In this document: positions 22,866-23,955 of the stretch, one piece after another
How positions within the stretch are numbered: position 1 is the stretch's first letter
Layout of the letters: each line of letters opens with the position of its first letter
NCBI GenBank assembly: GCA_013152625.1
Contig: JAADFY010000112.1
Location: 1-23,955, forward strand
DNA length: 23,955 bases
Direction of reading: 5' to 3'
From: Alphaproteobacteria bacterium
GTDB lineage: Bacteria > Pseudomonadota > Alphaproteobacteria > Rhizobiales > Devosiaceae
Position numbers and translations under genes: made by a program
The notes under the pieces: model-generated
The model's input: the letters and a program-made list of their open reading frames with translations, nothing else
What the model was told of the DNA's origin: nothing
Database searches by the model: none

Positions 22866-23854
22866 GCCGCCGCCTTTCTGGTTTCGGTAAAAAGGTCCCG
22901 AATCATTTCAATAACCGCCCCCGGATCGGTCAGGGCAAACAGGGCCTGCCGCCGGGTTGCGTCGGTAATTCCCGCCCCATCAAGATACCAGCCCAGATGT
23001 TTGCGCGCCACCCGGCCCCCAAGTTCCGTGCCATATTCGGCCTGCATCATCTCAAAGTGGGCAACGATCAGTTGTGCCAGATTTTTTCCCGTTGGCGTCC
23101 GCCCCACCGCCTGGCCGGCAATGGCGGCCCCGATCTGCCCCACCAGCCATGGGCGCCCCTGGGCCCCCCGCCCGATCATCACTCCGGCAGCGCCTGATTG
23201 TTCAAGTGCGGTCCGCGCGTCCCCGATCGAACAGATGTCCCCATTGACAATCACCGGCACTGCTACCGCCTCAACCACCTCGCGCACCAGATCCCAGCGC
23301 GCCCGCCCTTTGAAAAACTGGGCCCGGGTTCTTGCATGAACGGTAATCATTTTTGCCCCGGCCATAACGCAGCTTTTGGCCAGCGCGCCTGCGTTCATGG
23401 TGTGCTCGTCCCAGCCAAGCCGCATTTTTACCGTCACCGGCAACGGGGTAGCCCCGGCCACAGCCTCCACCAGCCGCACCGCCAGATCGGGCACCCGCAT
23501 GAGGGCCGAACCGGCGGCCCCATGGGTTACTCGCCGAGCCGGGCAGCCCATGTTGATGTCGATGATTTCAGCCCCGGCATCAAAGGCAATGCGGGCCCCC
23601 TGGGCCATCCATTCCGGCTCGCGCCCGGCCAGTTGCACCATGTGCGCCAATCGCGCCGGTGGTCCCAGCCGGCGCACCATATCGCGCTGACCGCCGGCCA
23701 GAGCGGCGCTGGCAATCATTTCTGAGGTCACCGCACCGGCGCCAAACTTTTCGCAAACGCGCCGAAACGAGCGATCGGTAATGCCCGACATGGGGGCCAG
23801 CAGGGCCCGGTTTGCCAGTTCAACGTTGCCGATGGTAAGTGGGCGTGATTTCAT
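22862..23854 (-). CDS. dusB: tRNA-dihydrouridine synthase DusB (NifR3)
   Basis: FMN-dependent TIM-barrel enzyme that reduces uridine to dihydrouridine in tRNA D-loops. The 330-residue product opens with LANRALLAPMSGITDRSFRRVCEKFGAG. It has the catalytic cysteine C104 in INMGCPARRVTHGAAGSALMR, the HARTRAQFFKG block with the conserved tRNA/FMN-contacting residues, and the phosphate-binding NGDI and GVMIGRGAQGRPW segments. It starts with ATG at 23854. It is the first gene of the dusB-ntrB-ntrC cluster, historically named nifR3 in Rhodobacter because of this linkage to nitrogen regulators. A 101-bp region with two palindromes lies upstream. Confidence 0.95.
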   Translation of the reverse strand: MKSRPLTIGNVELANRALLAPMSGITDRSFRRVCEKFGAGAVTSEMIASAALAGGQRDMVRRLGPPARLAHMVQLAGREPEWMAQGARIAFDAGAEIIDINMGCPARRVTHGAAGSALMRVPDLAVRLVEAVAGATPLPVTVKMRLGWDEHTMNAGALAKSCVMAGAKMITVHARTRAQFFKGRARWDLVREVVEAVAVPVIVNGDICSIGDARTALEQSGAAGVMIGRGAQGRPWLVGQIGAAIAGQAVGRTPTGKNLAQLIVAHFEMMQAEYGTELGGRVARKHLGWYLDGAGITDATRRQALFALTDPGAVIEMIRDLFTETRKAAA

Positions 23855-23955
23855 TCCGGCAGGTTTGCCTTAAAAACGATCAGGGTTGGCAGGGTGCTGA
23901 TTGTTTAGTCAATTGCCGGCAAAGGTGCAATAATCACGTCACCGGTGATGAAATG
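23855..23955 (-). promoter_or_regulatory. Region upstream of dusB
   Basis: This is probably the promoter region of the dusB-ntrBC cluster. It contains two perfect 10-bp palindromes, ttgccggcaa (23913-23922) and tcaccggtga (23939-23948), and a TTGACT on the minus strand without a matching -10. Plus-strand ATGs at 23948 and 23953 could begin a divergent gene cut by the window edge, but too little is visible to say. Confidence 0.3.

Noticed and set aside
1..23955. CRISPR arrays, insertion sequences, tRNA or rRNA genes, prophage or defence genes
   Set aside because: No regularly spaced repeats, transposase motifs, cloverleaf sequences or phage/defence domains were seen on either strand.

Overview
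The window looks like chromosomal DNA of an alphaproteobacterium, most likely of the order Hyphomicrobiales (Rhizobiales). The basis is the gene order dusB(nifR3)-ntrB-ntrC-ntrY-ntrX-trkA next to hfq-hflX-mazG, plus the block carboxypeptidase-tmk-holB-metG-tatD-MBL hydrolase, and moderately high GC. The species cannot be named from the sequence alone; genus-level guesses would be inference.

Layout. (1) 3-6366, plus strand: a penicillin-binding-protein-5-like D,D-carboxypeptidase, then a tightly packed housekeeping run tmk, holB, metG, tatD and a metallo-beta-lactamase-fold hydrolase. (2) 6367-10471, plus strand: an accessory zone with long spacers. It holds a small secreted four-cysteine protein overlapping an MFS transporter, a short EF-hand-like remnant, a cytochrome b561, a DUF1801-type protein and an unknown beta-rich protein. 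(3) 10535-11383, plus strand: mazG, convergent with everything that follows. (4) 11455-23854, minus strand: dusB-ntrB-ntrC, then ntrY-ntrX, trkA-trkH, and hfq-hflX, reading from right to left. DusB is a tRNA dihydrouridine synthase cotranscribed with the nitrogen two-component pair NtrB/NtrC. NtrY/NtrX is a second, membrane-bound two-component pair. TrkA/TrkH form a potassium uptake system. Hfq and HflX act in RNA and ribosome quality control.

Most of the window is ordinary, and I do not see an undescribed defence or mobile system. The unusual points are local. A REP-like palindromic element supplies the stop and last codons of mazG, and a related element with a perfect 11-bp hairpin lies in front of tmk. 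A 24/24/23-bp minisatellite is written into the ATPase domain of the NtrY kinase, with its third copy read in another frame. NtrX has lost the Walker B aspartate (Gly241) and has no GAFTGA loop. hfq appears to start at TTG, and hflX appears to start at a CTG that overlaps the hfq stop codon. Each rests on direct reading of the bases; functional consequences are inference.
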